Positions 27,898-36,564 of a stretch of DNA of 64,000 bases are shown here, one piece after another (within the stretch, counting starts at the first letter, position 1; the number at the start of each line of letters is the position of its first letter). Location of the stretch: contig NZ_CP103371.1 in assembly GCF_024802625.1 (NCBI RefSeq), positions 1,984,001-2,048,000 of the forward strand, given 5' to 3'. The stretch is from Massilia sp. H6 (lineage in GTDB: Bacteria; Pseudomonadota; Gammaproteobacteria; Burkholderiales; Burkholderiaceae_D). The notes beneath the pieces are model-generated. The model ran no database searches, was not told the origin of the DNA, and saw nothing but the letters and a program-made list of their open reading frames with translations. The position numbers and the translations under genes are program-made.

Positions 27898-27986
27898 CGC
27901 GCCGCCTGGCGCGTCGCCTGGCGCGTCGCCTGGCGCGCCGCCTGGCGCGCCGCCTAGCGCGTTGTTTAGTGCGCCGTGTGGCGAGC
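27891..27986. repeat. 12-bp tandem repeat across two convergent gene ends
   Basis: Eight units of 12 bases. Units 1-6 are CGCCTRGCGCGY with only one or two changes; units 7 and 8 (27963-27986) are decayed but in phase. The array starts in the last codons of the ferredoxin gene and runs into the last codons of the convergent esterase, whose stop codon lies in unit 7. Slipped-strand expansion looks to have shaped both 3' ends. The unit contains the self-complementary GGCGCGYC-like core, so transcripts could fold. Confidence 0.85.
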
Positions 27987-28901
27987 CTTGCCGGCGGGCT
28001 GCCCCAGTGCGCGTTCGATCACTTCCAGCACCAGCGGCCAGGCCGGCGAGCTTGCCGCCACTTCGTCGTAATGGCTGGCGCCCGGCAAGATCAGCACCTC
28101 GGCGGTATCGCCCAGCTTGCGCGCCCTGGCGGCGTAGTCGTGCGCCACGCGCGGCGGCGAGATCGTGTCGAGTTCGCCGGTGACCAGGTAGGTATGGCTG
28201 CCGTTGGGCATCAGCTCGGCGGCGTTCGTATCGGCGAAGACGTCCGGACGCCCCGGGCCCGGCACACCAGCGAGCTCGGCGGTGTCGCGCCCGCAACTGG
28301 CCTTGATCAGCGCCGCCTCGCCGCGCAGGTCGGCCAGGCCGCCAAGGCTGACGATGGCGCGTACCGGCAGCGTGTTCGGGCGATACAGTGGGCTGTTTCG
28401 TGGAATCTGCGCGCGCCCGGCGATCCACTGCACCAGTTGCCCGCCGGCCGAATGGCCGACCGCCACCAGGCGCCCGGTGTCGAGCCGGTGCTGCGCGGCC
28501 TTGTCTGCGAGCAGTTCGAGCGCGGCATGCATGTCCTGGTAGGTGCCCGGATAGCCACCCCCGGCTTCGTCGCTGCGGCGGTATTCCACATTCCAGACGG
28601 CGATGCCGCGCGCCGCCAGCGCACCGGCCATGTTGCGCAGCTGGGTGATGCCGCCGAACTTGCTGGTCCAGCAGCCGCCATGGACCAGGACCGCCACCGG
28701 GAATGGCGCCGATTGCGGCGCGTCGCCGGGTGGCATGAACAGTTCGGCATATTGCGACGGCGCGGCGCCGTAGGCATAGCTTGCGCTTGGTGCGGGTCCG
28801 GTCAGGGCGAGGTAGTCGTCGAGTTTCATTGGGGCGGCAGCGCCGGCGCTGAGCACGGTGCCGGCGAGGGCGGTGGCCAGCAGGAATCGGTGCAGTTTCA
28901 T
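27966..28901 (-). CDS. Secreted alpha/beta-hydrolase (esterase/acetylhydrolase-like)
   Basis: A 311-residue protein with a signal peptide (LLATALAGTVLSAGAAA) and an alpha/beta-hydrolase core: oxyanion motif VLVHGGCW, nucleophile elbow GHSAGG and a C-terminal His in LPGASHYDEV. It resembles the BD-FAE/kynurenine-formamidase-like group of carboxylesterases. The start at 28901 is chosen for the signal peptide; the ribosome site is weak. Stop codon within the 12-bp repeat array. Substrate unknown. Confidence 0.88.
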   Translation of the reverse strand: MKLHRFLLATALAGTVLSAGAAAPMKLDDYLALTGPAPSASYAYGAAPSQYAELFMPPGDAPQSAPFPVAVLVHGGCWTSKFGGITQLRNMAGALAARGIAVWNVEYRRSDEAGGGYPGTYQDMHAALELLADKAAQHRLDTGRLVAVGHSAGGQLVQWIAGRAQIPRNSPLYRPNTLPVRAIVSLGGLADLRGEAALIKASCGRDTAELAGVPGPGRPDVFADTNAAELMPNGSHTYLVTGELDTISPPRVAHDYAARARKLGDTAEVLILPGASHYDEVAASSPAWPLVLEVIERALGQPAGKARHTAH

Positions 28902-29099
28902 GGTCGGCTGAGAAATGGAAGAGTAGCCACTATAGCCGAGGCAAAGAGTAGTGCCGAGGAAATTTGCCGCGCACGGTTGAAGTCCCGGCGTGGGCATCCA
29001 TGCTAGGCTGTACTCACCCCTTATCGGGTTGCAGCAACGAGGATTGACGATGACACAATCCGTAAGAGCCCTTTGAGCGTTCCCGCGTAGAGACTGACC

Positions 29100-29291
29100 A
29101 TGACCATGCTCGATCCATCCAGGCAGTGCGAATCGAACCGCGTGTACTGTCACAGTACGCCCGACCCCGATGCCCCCAATGGCACGCCGCCCCCCGACCC
29201 GCGTCCGCCGGTGCCGGACGATGTTCCCGATCCGGTCAACGCGCCGGTGTACGAGCCGGGCTTTCCCGAGCGGCCGATCAAGGCAGCCTGA
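29100..29291 (+). CDS. Small proline-rich protein, unknown function
   Basis: A 63-residue peptide very rich in Pro and Asp (PPPDPRPPVPDDVPDPVN), with two Cys near the start (CESNRVYC). An ATG six bases downstream is an alternative start. No strong ribosome site. The regular proline pattern suggests an extended, unstructured chain. Could be spurious, but its composition is unlike the antisense shadows around it. Confidence 0.45.
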   Translation: MTMLDPSRQCESNRVYCHSTPDPDAPNGTPPPDPRPPVPDDVPDPVNAPVYEPGFPERPIKAA

Positions 29292-29363
29292 ATCCGGCGC
29301 GGCCACTTGCGCGGCCGTGCAGCCGAATCGGCATTGCCTCCCGCCGACCGGCGCCAACAGGTA

Positions 29364-29558
29364 TCAGCCAGAACGCTGCTGGCCGGGCGCAGGCGACTGT
29401 TCTTGATGGCCGTTGGACGCGGGCAGGGGCGGAATCTGGCGGATCATTTCCTCGGTTTCCGCTTGGCCAGGAGATTTTTCGCCGCTGCCGATATCGGCTT
29501 CGTCGTACAGGGGGCGGCCGGTTGCGGCCGGGTCGACCCTGTGAGTCGGTTCTTTCAT
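29364..29558 (-). CDS. Small hydrophilic protein, unknown function
   Basis: A 64-residue protein (MKEPTHRVDPAATGRPLYDE at the start), charged and Pro/Gln-rich, with no membrane segment. GGAG is correctly placed 6 bases before the ATG at 29558, which is the main support. Convergent with the proline-rich small gene. No family recognised. Confidence 0.5.
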   Translation of the reverse strand: MKEPTHRVDPAATGRPLYDEADIGSGEKSPGQAETEEMIRQIPPLPASNGHQEQSPAPGQQRSG

Positions 29559-29728
29559 GATGGGCTCCAGAGGGTTGTCGTTGTCGCATGATCGTAACAG
29601 GCCGCCCCGGCACCTGGCGCGCGCCAACCAGGTCAGTGCGAATCCCGGGCCAGGCCGGTGGCGCTGCACGCGACGCGGCTAGGCTTGCCCTCCATCGGCG
29701 CGGCGGTTACCATGGCGCGCCAAGATCG

Positions 29729-30118
29729 ATGAAAGCTGGAATGAAGAACGAACAACTAACGACAGACGAATACGACGCTCTCGAGCTGGTGCGCCGCGGC
29801 GTCAGCCGCGACTCGCCGGGCGCCTGCGTGTCACGCAATGCCAAGCGTCTGTCGGGGCTGAAAATGATGGAAACCACCCGCGATGGGCGCATCGCACTGA
29901 CCGAGAAAGGTCAGACCGTGCTGTTCCTGCGCCGTTGTGTGCGGGCGCTGACCGCGCTGGCAAGCGATCCGGCTGCCGCCGTCGATAACGACGTGGCGCG
30001 CTTCCTGAGCGCCAAGTCGCACATTGCGCCGCTCGAAGGCGGCGGCTACTCGCTCACCGAGCGCGGCCGCGAATCGCTGGCCGATATCCAGCAGCAGCAA
30101 GAGCTGCAGCGGCGCTGA
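29729..30118 (+). CDS. Hypothetical protein, possible duplicated winged-helix wing motif
   Basis: A 129-residue protein (125 if the ATG at 29741 is used). It contains two similar stretches, IALTEKGQTVLFL and YSLTERGRESLADI, each like the strand-turn-helix that follows the recognition helix in winged-helix proteins. DNA binding is therefore possible but unproven. Otherwise no family known. The end is Gln-rich. Confidence 0.65.
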   Translation: MKAGMKNEQLTTDEYDALELVRRGVSRDSPGACVSRNAKRLSGLKMMETTRDGRIALTEKGQTVLFLRRCVRALTALASDPAAAVDNDVARFLSAKSHIAPLEGGGYSLTERGRESLADIQQQQELQRR

Positions 30119-30185
30119 CCATACTGCGCGTGCGCGTGCGCGCCGTACCGGCCGCTTACGACGACACGCGCGCAGCGCTGCGCAT

Positions 30186-30404
30186 TTAATTCAAACGGCG
30201 CCGGTTCGGGTAGACCAGCACCCGCACTGCGATTTCGGCTGGCACATTCATCGTTGCCAGGAATTCCGCCGCACGCTGCAGTCCCAGGGTGGGAATCGAG
30301 GCGATGGCCTGGTTGACCAGGTCGCGCGTGCGGTTGTCGGTACGTTGGCGGCGCGGCGCCGTCGCTGGCGCACTGGCCAGTTCACCCGTGTCATTCATCA
30401 TCAT
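30186..30404 (-). CDS. Small hypothetical protein
   Basis: A 72-residue protein beginning with three Met codons (30404, 30401, 30398), so the exact start is open. Residues 30-70 form a likely helical domain (RDLVNQAIASIPTLGLQRAAEFLATMN) [shortened: RDLVNQAIASI to AAEFLATMN] ending in a basic tail PNRRRLN. No ribosome site stands out. Function unknown. Confidence 0.55.
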   Translation of the reverse strand: MMMNDTGELASAPATAPRRQRTDNRTRDLVNQAIASIPTLGLQRAAEFLATMNVPAEIAVRVLVYPNRRRLN

Positions 30405-30508
30405 ATATATCCGTAGGTCCAAGATTGCCAAAGAGACACGGGTATTCTACGGCCAACAATGTTGTGCTGGCTACAGCTAAATCGCAATTCGTCGAATGAG
30501 GCGAGATT

Positions 30509-33364
30509 TCATGCCATGGCACAGGCCGTCTCGGCCTGCGCTTCGGCTTTCGCCGCCGGCGGCGGAAGGCAACGGCCCTCGCGCAATAGTCCTTCGAATT
30601 CGCTGGCTGCCAGCGGCTTGCTGAAGAAATAGCCCTGCATTTCGTCGCAACCATGGCGGCGCAGATAGTCCAGTTGGGCGGCGGTCTCGACGCCTTCCGC
30701 GATCACCGCCAGTTTCAGGTTGTGCGCCAGCCCGATGATCGAGGTGACGATGGCCGCGTCGTTGGCATCATGCGTGATGTCGGCCACGAAACTGCGGTCG
30801 ATCTTGAGCACGTCGATCGGGAACCGCGACAGGTAGGACAGGCTCGAAAACCCGGTGCCGAAGTCGTCGATCGACAGGTTGACGCCCAGTGACTTCATGC
30901 GGTGCAACAGCTCCACCGCCGGCGTGACGTCGCTCATGAAGAGGCTTTCGGTCAATTCGATCTCGAGGCATTCGGGCTCCAGCGCAGTGTCGGTCAGTAC
31001 CGCCTGCAGGCTTTGCAGCAGGTCGGGAGCGCTGAATTGGCGGGCCGACAGGTTGACCGCGACCCGCAGCTTGCCCAGTCCGGCGTCCTGCCAGGCCTTG
31101 TTCTGGGCGCAGGCGGTGCGCATCACCCAGGCCCCGATCGGCACGATCAGGCCGGTTTCTTCGGCGATACCAATGAAGCGCACCGGAGACACCATGCCCA
31201 TCTCCGGATGCTGCCAGCGGATCAGCGCTTCCATGCCGACGATCTTGCCGCTCTTGAGATCCACCTGCGGCTGGTAGTGCAGCACGAATTCGTTGCGGTC
31301 GAGCGCATTGCGCAGCGCGCTTTCGATGCGCACGCGTTCCATCGATTCCTCGTTCATCATTGGCGCGTAGAACTGGAAATTGTTGCGTCCCAGTTTCTTG
31401 GCGCTATACATCGCGATGTCGGCGTGTTCGATCAGGCTGTCGGCCGGGGTGCCTTCGCTGGGATACGCCGCGACCCCGATCGAGCAGGTGACGAAGAACT
31501 CCTTGGAGCCGAGCATGACTGGCTGGGCCACCGAATCCATCACGCGCTGCACCAGCTCGCGCGACAGGGGCGCGTCGTGCTGCTCCGACAGGATCACCAC
31601 GAACTCGTCGCCCGACAGGCGCGCCACGGTATCGGTGTCGCGCAGCGACGAGCTCAAGCGTGCCGCCACGGTCATCAACAGCACGTCGCCCGCCTTGTGC
31701 CCCATCGAATCGTTGACGAATTTAAAGCGGTCGAGGTCGATCAGCATGACCCACATCGGCAGTCCGCTGCGGTCGGCATAGGCGATCGCCTGGCCGAGCC
31801 GGTCCTGCAGCAGCGAACGGTTCGGCAGGCCGGTCAGCACGTCGTGCTGGGCCACGTGGTGCACGCGCTGTTCGGTCAGCTTGCGTTCGGTGATGTCGCT
31901 GCCCGTGCCGCGGTAGCCCAGCAGGGCGCCGCCATCGTCGAACACTGGCTGGCCGTTGACGCAGAACCAGCGCGTATTGCCGTGTGCGTCGACGACCTGG
32001 TATTCGAAGTTGGCGAACGGTTCGTGGGCGCGGACCTGGGTCACATGGGCCTGCCCCCCTTCGCTCTCGAGCAGGTCGGGCACGTATTCCCAGCGGGTCT
32101 TGCCGAGCAGGCTTTCCACCGCCACGCCGGCCTTTTCGGTAAAGCCCCCGGTGACCATCGTGAAGCGCAGCTCGCGGTCCTGTTCCCAATACCAGTCGGA
32201 CGACATCGATACCAGCTGGCGGAAGCGCTGTTCGCTCTGCTGGAGCGCGCGCTCGGCGCGCGCGCGGGCGGCCATATCTTCGACCAGGCGGCGGTTAGTG
32301 CGGCGCAAGTCGGTGGTGCGCTGGCGCACCAGCCGCTGGACCTTGCGCGCCCGGCGGCCCGAGGCCTGGACGAATGCCGTGCCCAGCAGCGTGGTCAGGA
32401 TGCCGCCCAGCAGCAGGGCGGTCGAGGCCAGGTGGTCCGGCAAGAAAGGTCGCGGCGCGGCCGCCACTTCGATGCGCCAGGGCTTGCCGGCGATGCGCAG
32501 CACCTCGCTACTGTGGCCGGTATAGCTGGGAGAGAACAAGCCCGACAGCCAGGTCTCGGTCTGGCTGCGGGTAGCGCCGGTGGACCACAGCAGTGTGTCC
32601 TGGTTGGCTTGCTCGCCCGCATACACCGACACGAAGATGTCGCGCGAATCGAGCAGGCCGGCGCCCGCCAGCGAGGCGCGCACCAGTTCGGGGCCACGGA
32701 TGACGACCGCGGTGTCGCCCGCCAGTACGCCCTGGCGGTCGAGCACCGGCATGATCAGTTCGAAGGCCGGCTGCCGGGTGCTGTCCTGCGCCAGCTGGAA
32801 CAGGCCGGTCGCCGCGGCACGCCTCTCGCCGTGGGCAAGCGCGAGCGCGCTCATCACCTGCATGTTCTCGGTAATGTTCAGGCCGAAGGCGCGTTCGTTG
32901 CCGGCGATCGGCTCGATATAGTCGACGATGTGGTAGCGCGCACGCAGCGGCGCCGGCACCAGGCCGGCGGACGTCAGTTCGGTGAATATCGTGCCCGGCC
33001 GGACGCGCTGCAATTCGGCCTCGACAGCGGCGCGCGCCTCGCCCGGCACCGCGCGGTGAAAATTGAACGCCTGGATGTAGCGGTGACGTTCGAGTAGTGC
33101 CGCCGTGAAGTCGCGGAAGGCTTCGCGGCTGACTGGTTCGCCACGCGCGAACAGCTGGTTGGTGACGGTTAACACTTCGACTGCCTGGCTGATACCCTGG
33201 CTGACCGCCGCGACGCGCTCGTCGGCGCGCTGCGCGAAGGCGAGCGCCATGTTGTCGTATTCGAGGTTGCTGACGCCCACGAACAGGGCCCCGGACGCGG
33301 CCAGGCCGCCCCCTAGCGTAAGGGCCGCTGCGAGGGTGAGCGACAAGGGCAGGCGACGCGGCAT
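30509..33364 (-). CDS. CHASE-PAS-GGDEF-EAL c-di-GMP signalling protein
   Basis: A 951-residue inner-membrane protein. Order: membrane span, periplasmic CHASE domain (about 45-280), second span (about 312-332), PAS domain (about 375-495), GGDEF domain and EAL domain (about 690-930). The GGDEF motif reads SGDEF, so cyclase activity may be weak or lost, while the EAL part keeps EALIRW and the DDFGTGFSS loop, so it probably hydrolyses c-di-GMP. CHASE domains sense small extracellular ligands. Start uncertain; ATG 33364 directly precedes the first span, and an ATG at 33478 would add 38 residues. Confidence 0.9.
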   Translation of the reverse strand: MPRRLPLSLTLAAALTLGGGLAASGALFVGVSNLEYDNMALAFAQRADERVAAVSQGISQAVEVLTVTNQLFARGEPVSREAFRDFTAALLERHRYIQAFNFHRAVPGEARAAVEAELQRVRPGTIFTELTSAGLVPAPLRARYHIVDYIEPIAGNERAFGLNITENMQVMSALALAHGERRAAATGLFQLAQDSTRQPAFELIMPVLDRQGVLAGDTAVVIRGPELVRASLAGAGLLDSRDIFVSVYAGEQANQDTLLWSTGATRSQTETWLSGLFSPSYTGHSSEVLRIAGKPWRIEVAAAPRPFLPDHLASTALLLGGILTTLLGTAFVQASGRRARKVQRLVRQRTTDLRRTNRRLVEDMAARARAERALQQSEQRFRQLVSMSSDWYWEQDRELRFTMVTGGFTEKAGVAVESLLGKTRWEYVPDLLESEGGQAHVTQVRAHEPFANFEYQVVDAHGNTRWFCVNGQPVFDDGGALLGYRGTGSDITERKLTEQRVHHVAQHDVLTGLPNRSLLQDRLGQAIAYADRSGLPMWVMLIDLDRFKFVNDSMGHKAGDVLLMTVAARLSSSLRDTDTVARLSGDEFVVILSEQHDAPLSRELVQRVMDSVAQPVMLGSKEFFVTCSIGVAAYPSEGTPADSLIEHADIAMYSAKKLGRNNFQFYAPMMNEESMERVRIESALRNALDRNEFVLHYQPQVDLKSGKIVGMEALIRWQHPEMGMVSPVRFIGIAEETGLIVPIGAWVMRTACAQNKAWQDAGLGKLRVAVNLSARQFSAPDLLQSLQAVLTDTALEPECLEIELTESLFMSDVTPAVELLHRMKSLGVNLSIDDFGTGFSSLSYLSRFPIDVLKIDRSFVADITHDANDAAIVTSIIGLAHNLKLAVIAEGVETAAQLDYLRRHGCDEMQGYFFSKPLAASEFEGLLREGRCLPPPAAKAEAQAETACAMA

Positions 33365-33487
33365 GGAATGATCTGGATCGAGAGCGATAAGATGGAGAGC
33401 GCTGGAAGGCTTGCCAATAGGAATCAAGACATGAAGTGTGTCACAAGCCGCAGGTGTTCGGCAAACAAAATGTTGCATGCATACAGG

Positions 33488-34300
33488 TCAGGGGTGGGGG
33501 CGGCGGCGCGAGCGGCCACGCCGGGCCAGCCAGGCCACCACGGTGCGCGCCAGCAGGCGGTTGAGCAGGGCCGCCCCGAGGCCGCGGTTGCCGAGGGTGT
33601 CGCGCAGCAAGCGCAGGGCATGCCCGGGGGCGCCGGCGGCGTGCGCCGGGCGCTGCGCAAACAGGATCTGGTTGTTACCGGCGATGCCAGAGAGCCAACA
33701 GACATGGCCGCCGAAGATCTGCTGCAGGCGTTGCAGGGCAGATACATAGTCAGGCGCGTAAGAAAAAATATTTGCCACCAGTACGCCGCCGGGACGCAAG
33801 GCGCGGCGGCAGTCGGTATAAAAGCTGGCGCTCGACAGTGCCGGTGGCAGGCCGCTTGCATCGAAGCCATCTACCAGTAGCACGTCGGCGCTGCCAGCCT
33901 GCTGCGCCAGCCAGGCGGCGGCGTCGCAGTGCAGCACGCGCAGGCGGGCATCGTCAGGCGGCACCTGAAACAGGGCGCGCAGCGCGATCACGTCGGCGCG
34001 CACTTCGAGCACGGTGATGCGCGCCCGCGGAAAATGGCGGTAACAAAACTTGGCCAAAGAGCCGCCGCCCAGCCCGACCATGACGATATGCTGCGGGCGC
34101 GGAACCAGTAGAGCAAAGCACATCATGGCGCGCGGATAAGCCAGCACCAGTGCGTTCGGCTGCGACAAGCGCATCTCGCTCTGGATGTCGCCGGGGGTAA
34201 ATGCGAGGGTGCGGCGGTCGCCCTCGGTACTGACAATCGGCGCAGGGTCAGGTGGACCTTCGCAGCAAGGGTCAGGACGAGGGTCGCGCGGATCTGCCAT
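33488..34300 (-). CDS. Spermidine-synthase-like methyltransferase-fold protein
   Basis: A 270-residue protein with the SpeE-like core: IVMVGLGGGSLAKFCYRHFP (motif I with the typical GGGSL), the acidic residue in ITVLEVRADVIAL, and VLLVDGFDASG. It lacks the full spermidine synthase active-site pattern I would expect (no GGGDG, replaced by GGGSL), as in the many 'fused' or orphan SpeE-like proteins of unknown substrate. Start placed at 34300; an upstream extension of 43 residues is open. Divergent from a small unknown gene. C-terminal 15 residues are Arg-rich. Confidence 0.8.
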   Translation of the reverse strand: MADPRDPRPDPCCEGPPDPAPIVSTEGDRRTLAFTPGDIQSEMRLSQPNALVLAYPRAMMCFALLVPRPQHIVMVGLGGGSLAKFCYRHFPRARITVLEVRADVIALRALFQVPPDDARLRVLHCDAAAWLAQQAGSADVLLVDGFDASGLPPALSSASFYTDCRRALRPGGVLVANIFSYAPDYVSALQRLQQIFGGHVCWLSGIAGNNQILFAQRPAHAAGAPGHALRLLRDTLGNRGLGAALLNRLLARTVVAWLARRGRSRRRPHP

Positions 34301-34427
34301 GGGGGCGAGTGTACGGGATGATTGGCGTGCCGGGAATGCAGGGCGCAGGCGTGGCGGCCCTTTGCGTAGCTTGTTGTGAGGCATCTCTTTCTGATAAGCT
34401 GACCATTCGAACAACCGGAAGCCCCCC

Positions 34428-34703
34428 ATGTTCCTCGATCATCCCTCGATTACCGCCACCAACGCCTTGACCGAGCCAGACCGGATTGAGCGCCTGCAGC
34501 GCGTATACGGCTACGCGATGGCGCTGGCCGATAGTGCAGGCAACGGCGGCTTCGTCGACAAGCTGACCCAGGTCCACGACCACAAGGGCACGCTGATCGT
34601 GTTCTGGAACGCGCCGCCTGACCCGGAGGAGCGAGACTATTTTGCCCGCGCCTGGGCCAGCAGGGTAGGCGACGGCACCCAGCGCGTCGAACATGAATTT
34701 TGA
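34428..34703 (+). CDS. Hypothetical protein, 91 residues
   Basis: A 91-residue soluble protein with helical N-terminus (ERLQRVYGYAMALAD) and a beta-strand-rich middle (GTLIVFWNAPPDPEERD). No membrane segment, no known motif. It stands 72 bases ahead of a diguanylate-cyclase-like gene on the same strand. The gap between them carries a tandem repeat. Confidence 0.7.
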   Translation: MFLDHPSITATNALTEPDRIERLQRVYGYAMALADSAGNGGFVDKLTQVHDHKGTLIVFWNAPPDPEERDYFARAWASRVGDGTQRVEHEF

Positions 34704-34734
34704 GCCGCTGCCTGGCCGATTCCCCGAGCCGCCC

Positions 34735-34767
34735 CTGAATTGACCCTGAACTGACGCTGAACTGACC
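34735..34767. repeat. Three 11-bp tandem repeats before the GGDEF-like gene
   Basis: CTGAATTGACC, CTGAACTGACG and CTGAACTGACC follow each other without gaps, just 8 bases before the ATG at 34776. The placement over the ribosome-binding region could affect expression if copy number varies. Confidence 0.75.
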
Positions 34768-34775
34768 CCTGGAAC

Positions 34776-35948
34776 ATGACGAATCTTGACGCGACCACGA
34801 TGGTCATGGTGCTGGCCCTGGGCAACCTGGCCCTGTGCGCCGTACTGACCTTCTACGACGATGGCCCGGTGCGCCCGCCGGCGCTGGCCGCGTGGGCCTT
34901 GTCCAAGCAGGTGCAGGCCGGCGCCTGGACCCTGCTGGCGCTGGGCAGCTTCGGCGTGGTGCCCGAGGCGCTGGCACTGCCGGGAGGCTACGCCTTGCTG
35001 TTCGCCGGGGTCGCGCTGGAGGCCGGTGCGGCCTGGGAAAGCCATGGCCGCGAAGGATGGCGGCGGCCGCTGGCACTGGTCCTTGCGCTGGGAATCACCG
35101 CCTTTTTCGTCTGCTACCTGATCGATGAGCAAGGCCTGCGCAGCGTTGCCGCGTCGCTTCTGCTTGGCGCTTTCTACCTGCTCGGCGCCGTGGCGCTGGC
35201 CTCGGGATGGCGCGAGGCCAGTTTGCTGCAACGCTTCCTGGCGCTGCTCACTGCCGCGCTGGCGCTGGTGGTAGCTTTGCGCGGCCTGTCGGTGCTGGTG
35301 TTGCCGGGTGGCTGGCGCTGGCTGTCCAGCGAACTGCTGCGCCAGCTGTCCAGCGCCGCGCTCTACCTCTTGATGCTGATCAACGGCTTTGGCATGCTGC
35401 TGTTGGGCCGCGAGCGCGCCGGCCGTGAATTGGCGCGCCTCGAGCTGGTGGACCCGCTGACCAATGTGCCGAACCGGCGTGGCTTCTTCAATGCGCTGGG
35501 GCCCTGGATGGCGCTGGCGCGCCGCCCGGGACTGCCAACCGCGCTGGTGGTACTCGATCTCGACGGCTTCAAACGCGTCAACGACAGCTACGGCCACCCG
35601 GCCGGCGATGCGGTGCTACGCAACGTGGTCGAACTATGCAAGCGGCAGCTGCGCGATTCCGACCTGGTCGGGCGCCTGGTCGGGGTCGAATTCGCGATCC
35701 TGCTGCCGCGCACCAACCTGGACGAAGCGACGCTTGTGGCCGAGCGCATTCGCGCCGCCATCGCCAGTACGCCGGTCAAGAGCGAACGTGCCTTGATTGC
35801 CATGACGGGCAGCTTTGGCGTCACCATCCTGCGCCCCGAAGACAGTACCGTCACCCTGTTCCAGCGCGCCGACGATGCCCTGCGAGCGGCCAAGGCCGCT
35901 GGCCGCAACCGGGTCAGCCAGGCAGGCCACACGCCGGCCGAAGTCTGA
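34776..35948 (+). CDS. Membrane GGDEF-family protein with a ruined catalytic motif
   Basis: A 390-residue protein: about six membrane spans (residues 5-215) and a C-terminal GGDEF domain starting at LVDPLTNVPNRRGFF. The signature GGDEF is VGVEF, so the metal-binding and catalytic Asp is Val and the first Gly is Val; cyclase activity is very unlikely. The rest of the domain (VLDLDGFKRVNDSYGHPAGD) is well kept, suggesting a role as GTP or partner sensor rather than decay. No strong ribosome site. Confidence 0.85.
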   Translation: MTNLDATTMVMVLALGNLALCAVLTFYDDGPVRPPALAAWALSKQVQAGAWTLLALGSFGVVPEALALPGGYALLFAGVALEAGAAWESHGREGWRRPLALVLALGITAFFVCYLIDEQGLRSVAASLLLGAFYLLGAVALASGWREASLLQRFLALLTAALALVVALRGLSVLVLPGGWRWLSSELLRQLSSAALYLLMLINGFGMLLLGRERAGRELARLELVDPLTNVPNRRGFFNALGPWMALARRPGLPTALVVLDLDGFKRVNDSYGHPAGDAVLRNVVELCKRQLRDSDLVGRLVGVEFAILLPRTNLDEATLVAERIRAAIASTPVKSERALIAMTGSFGVTILRPEDSTVTLFQRADDALRAAKAAGRNRVSQAGHTPAEV

Positions 35949-36067
35949 AGCGCGCGCCGGGCGGCCGGATATGCGCTGCGGCGGCGCGTCGTGGAACCCG
36001 CGCCGGTTCCTGCAGTGGGGCGTCAAATCGACTATATTGTTTAGCTTGTTGAACGATGGAGTCGGTC

Positions 36068-36550
36068 ATGCCCAGGAAGTCGGTCGCCGTAACGGTGGCA
36101 CCCAAGCGCAGCGCGCGCAAGAAAGCCGAACCGGAGAAGCCCGCGAAAGCGGCGCAAGCCCCGGCCCGGCCGGCTAAAGCCGCCACCCGGGCGCGCCCGG
36201 CGGCCAAGGCGAGCGCCCGATCCGGCGTGAAAAACGCGGTGAAAGCGGCGGCCAAATCCCTGTCGACAATGGCGCCACGGCAGCGGGCGCGCAAGGCCCC
36301 GGCCCCGGCTGTCCCGGTTGCGGCGGCACGTCCGGTGCTGGTGCGGGACAGCTTCACCATGCCGGAGGGAGAATATGCAGTGTTAGCGGAAGTGAAAAGC
36401 GCCTGCCTGCGCGCCGGCATCGAGGTCAAGAAGAGCGAATTGCTGCGCGTGGGCGTGGCGCTGCTGGGCCAGGTCGATATCGCCACGCTCAAGGCGGTGC
36501 TGGCGGCACTGCCCCAGCTCAAAACAGGGCGCCCGCCAACGCAAGGCTGA
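36068..36550 (+). CDS. Histone-H1-like tail fused to a small helical (RHH-like) domain
   Basis: A 160-residue basic protein. Residues 1-100 are almost only Lys, Ala, Pro and Arg, in PAKA/KAAK-type runs as in bacterial H1-like proteins. The last 60 residues form a compact domain (VRDSFTMPEGEYAVLAEVK and KKSELLRVGVALL) whose strand-helix-helix order recalls ribbon-helix-helix proteins. GGAG lies 6 bases before the ATG at 36068. Likely binds DNA and may pack the nucleoid; convergent with a small HTH gene. Confidence 0.75.
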   Translation: MPRKSVAVTVAPKRSARKKAEPEKPAKAAQAPARPAKAATRARPAAKASARSGVKNAVKAAAKSLSTMAPRQRARKAPAPAVPVAAARPVLVRDSFTMPEGEYAVLAEVKSACLRAGIEVKKSELLRVGVALLGQVDIATLKAVLAALPQLKTGRPPTQG

Positions 36551-36564
36551 TCGGTTCGGCAAGC

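Noticed and set aside
30902-33097. 731-residue plus-strand ORF opposite the CHASE-PAS-GGDEF-EAL gene
   Set aside because: Antisense shadow of a gene with clear domains.
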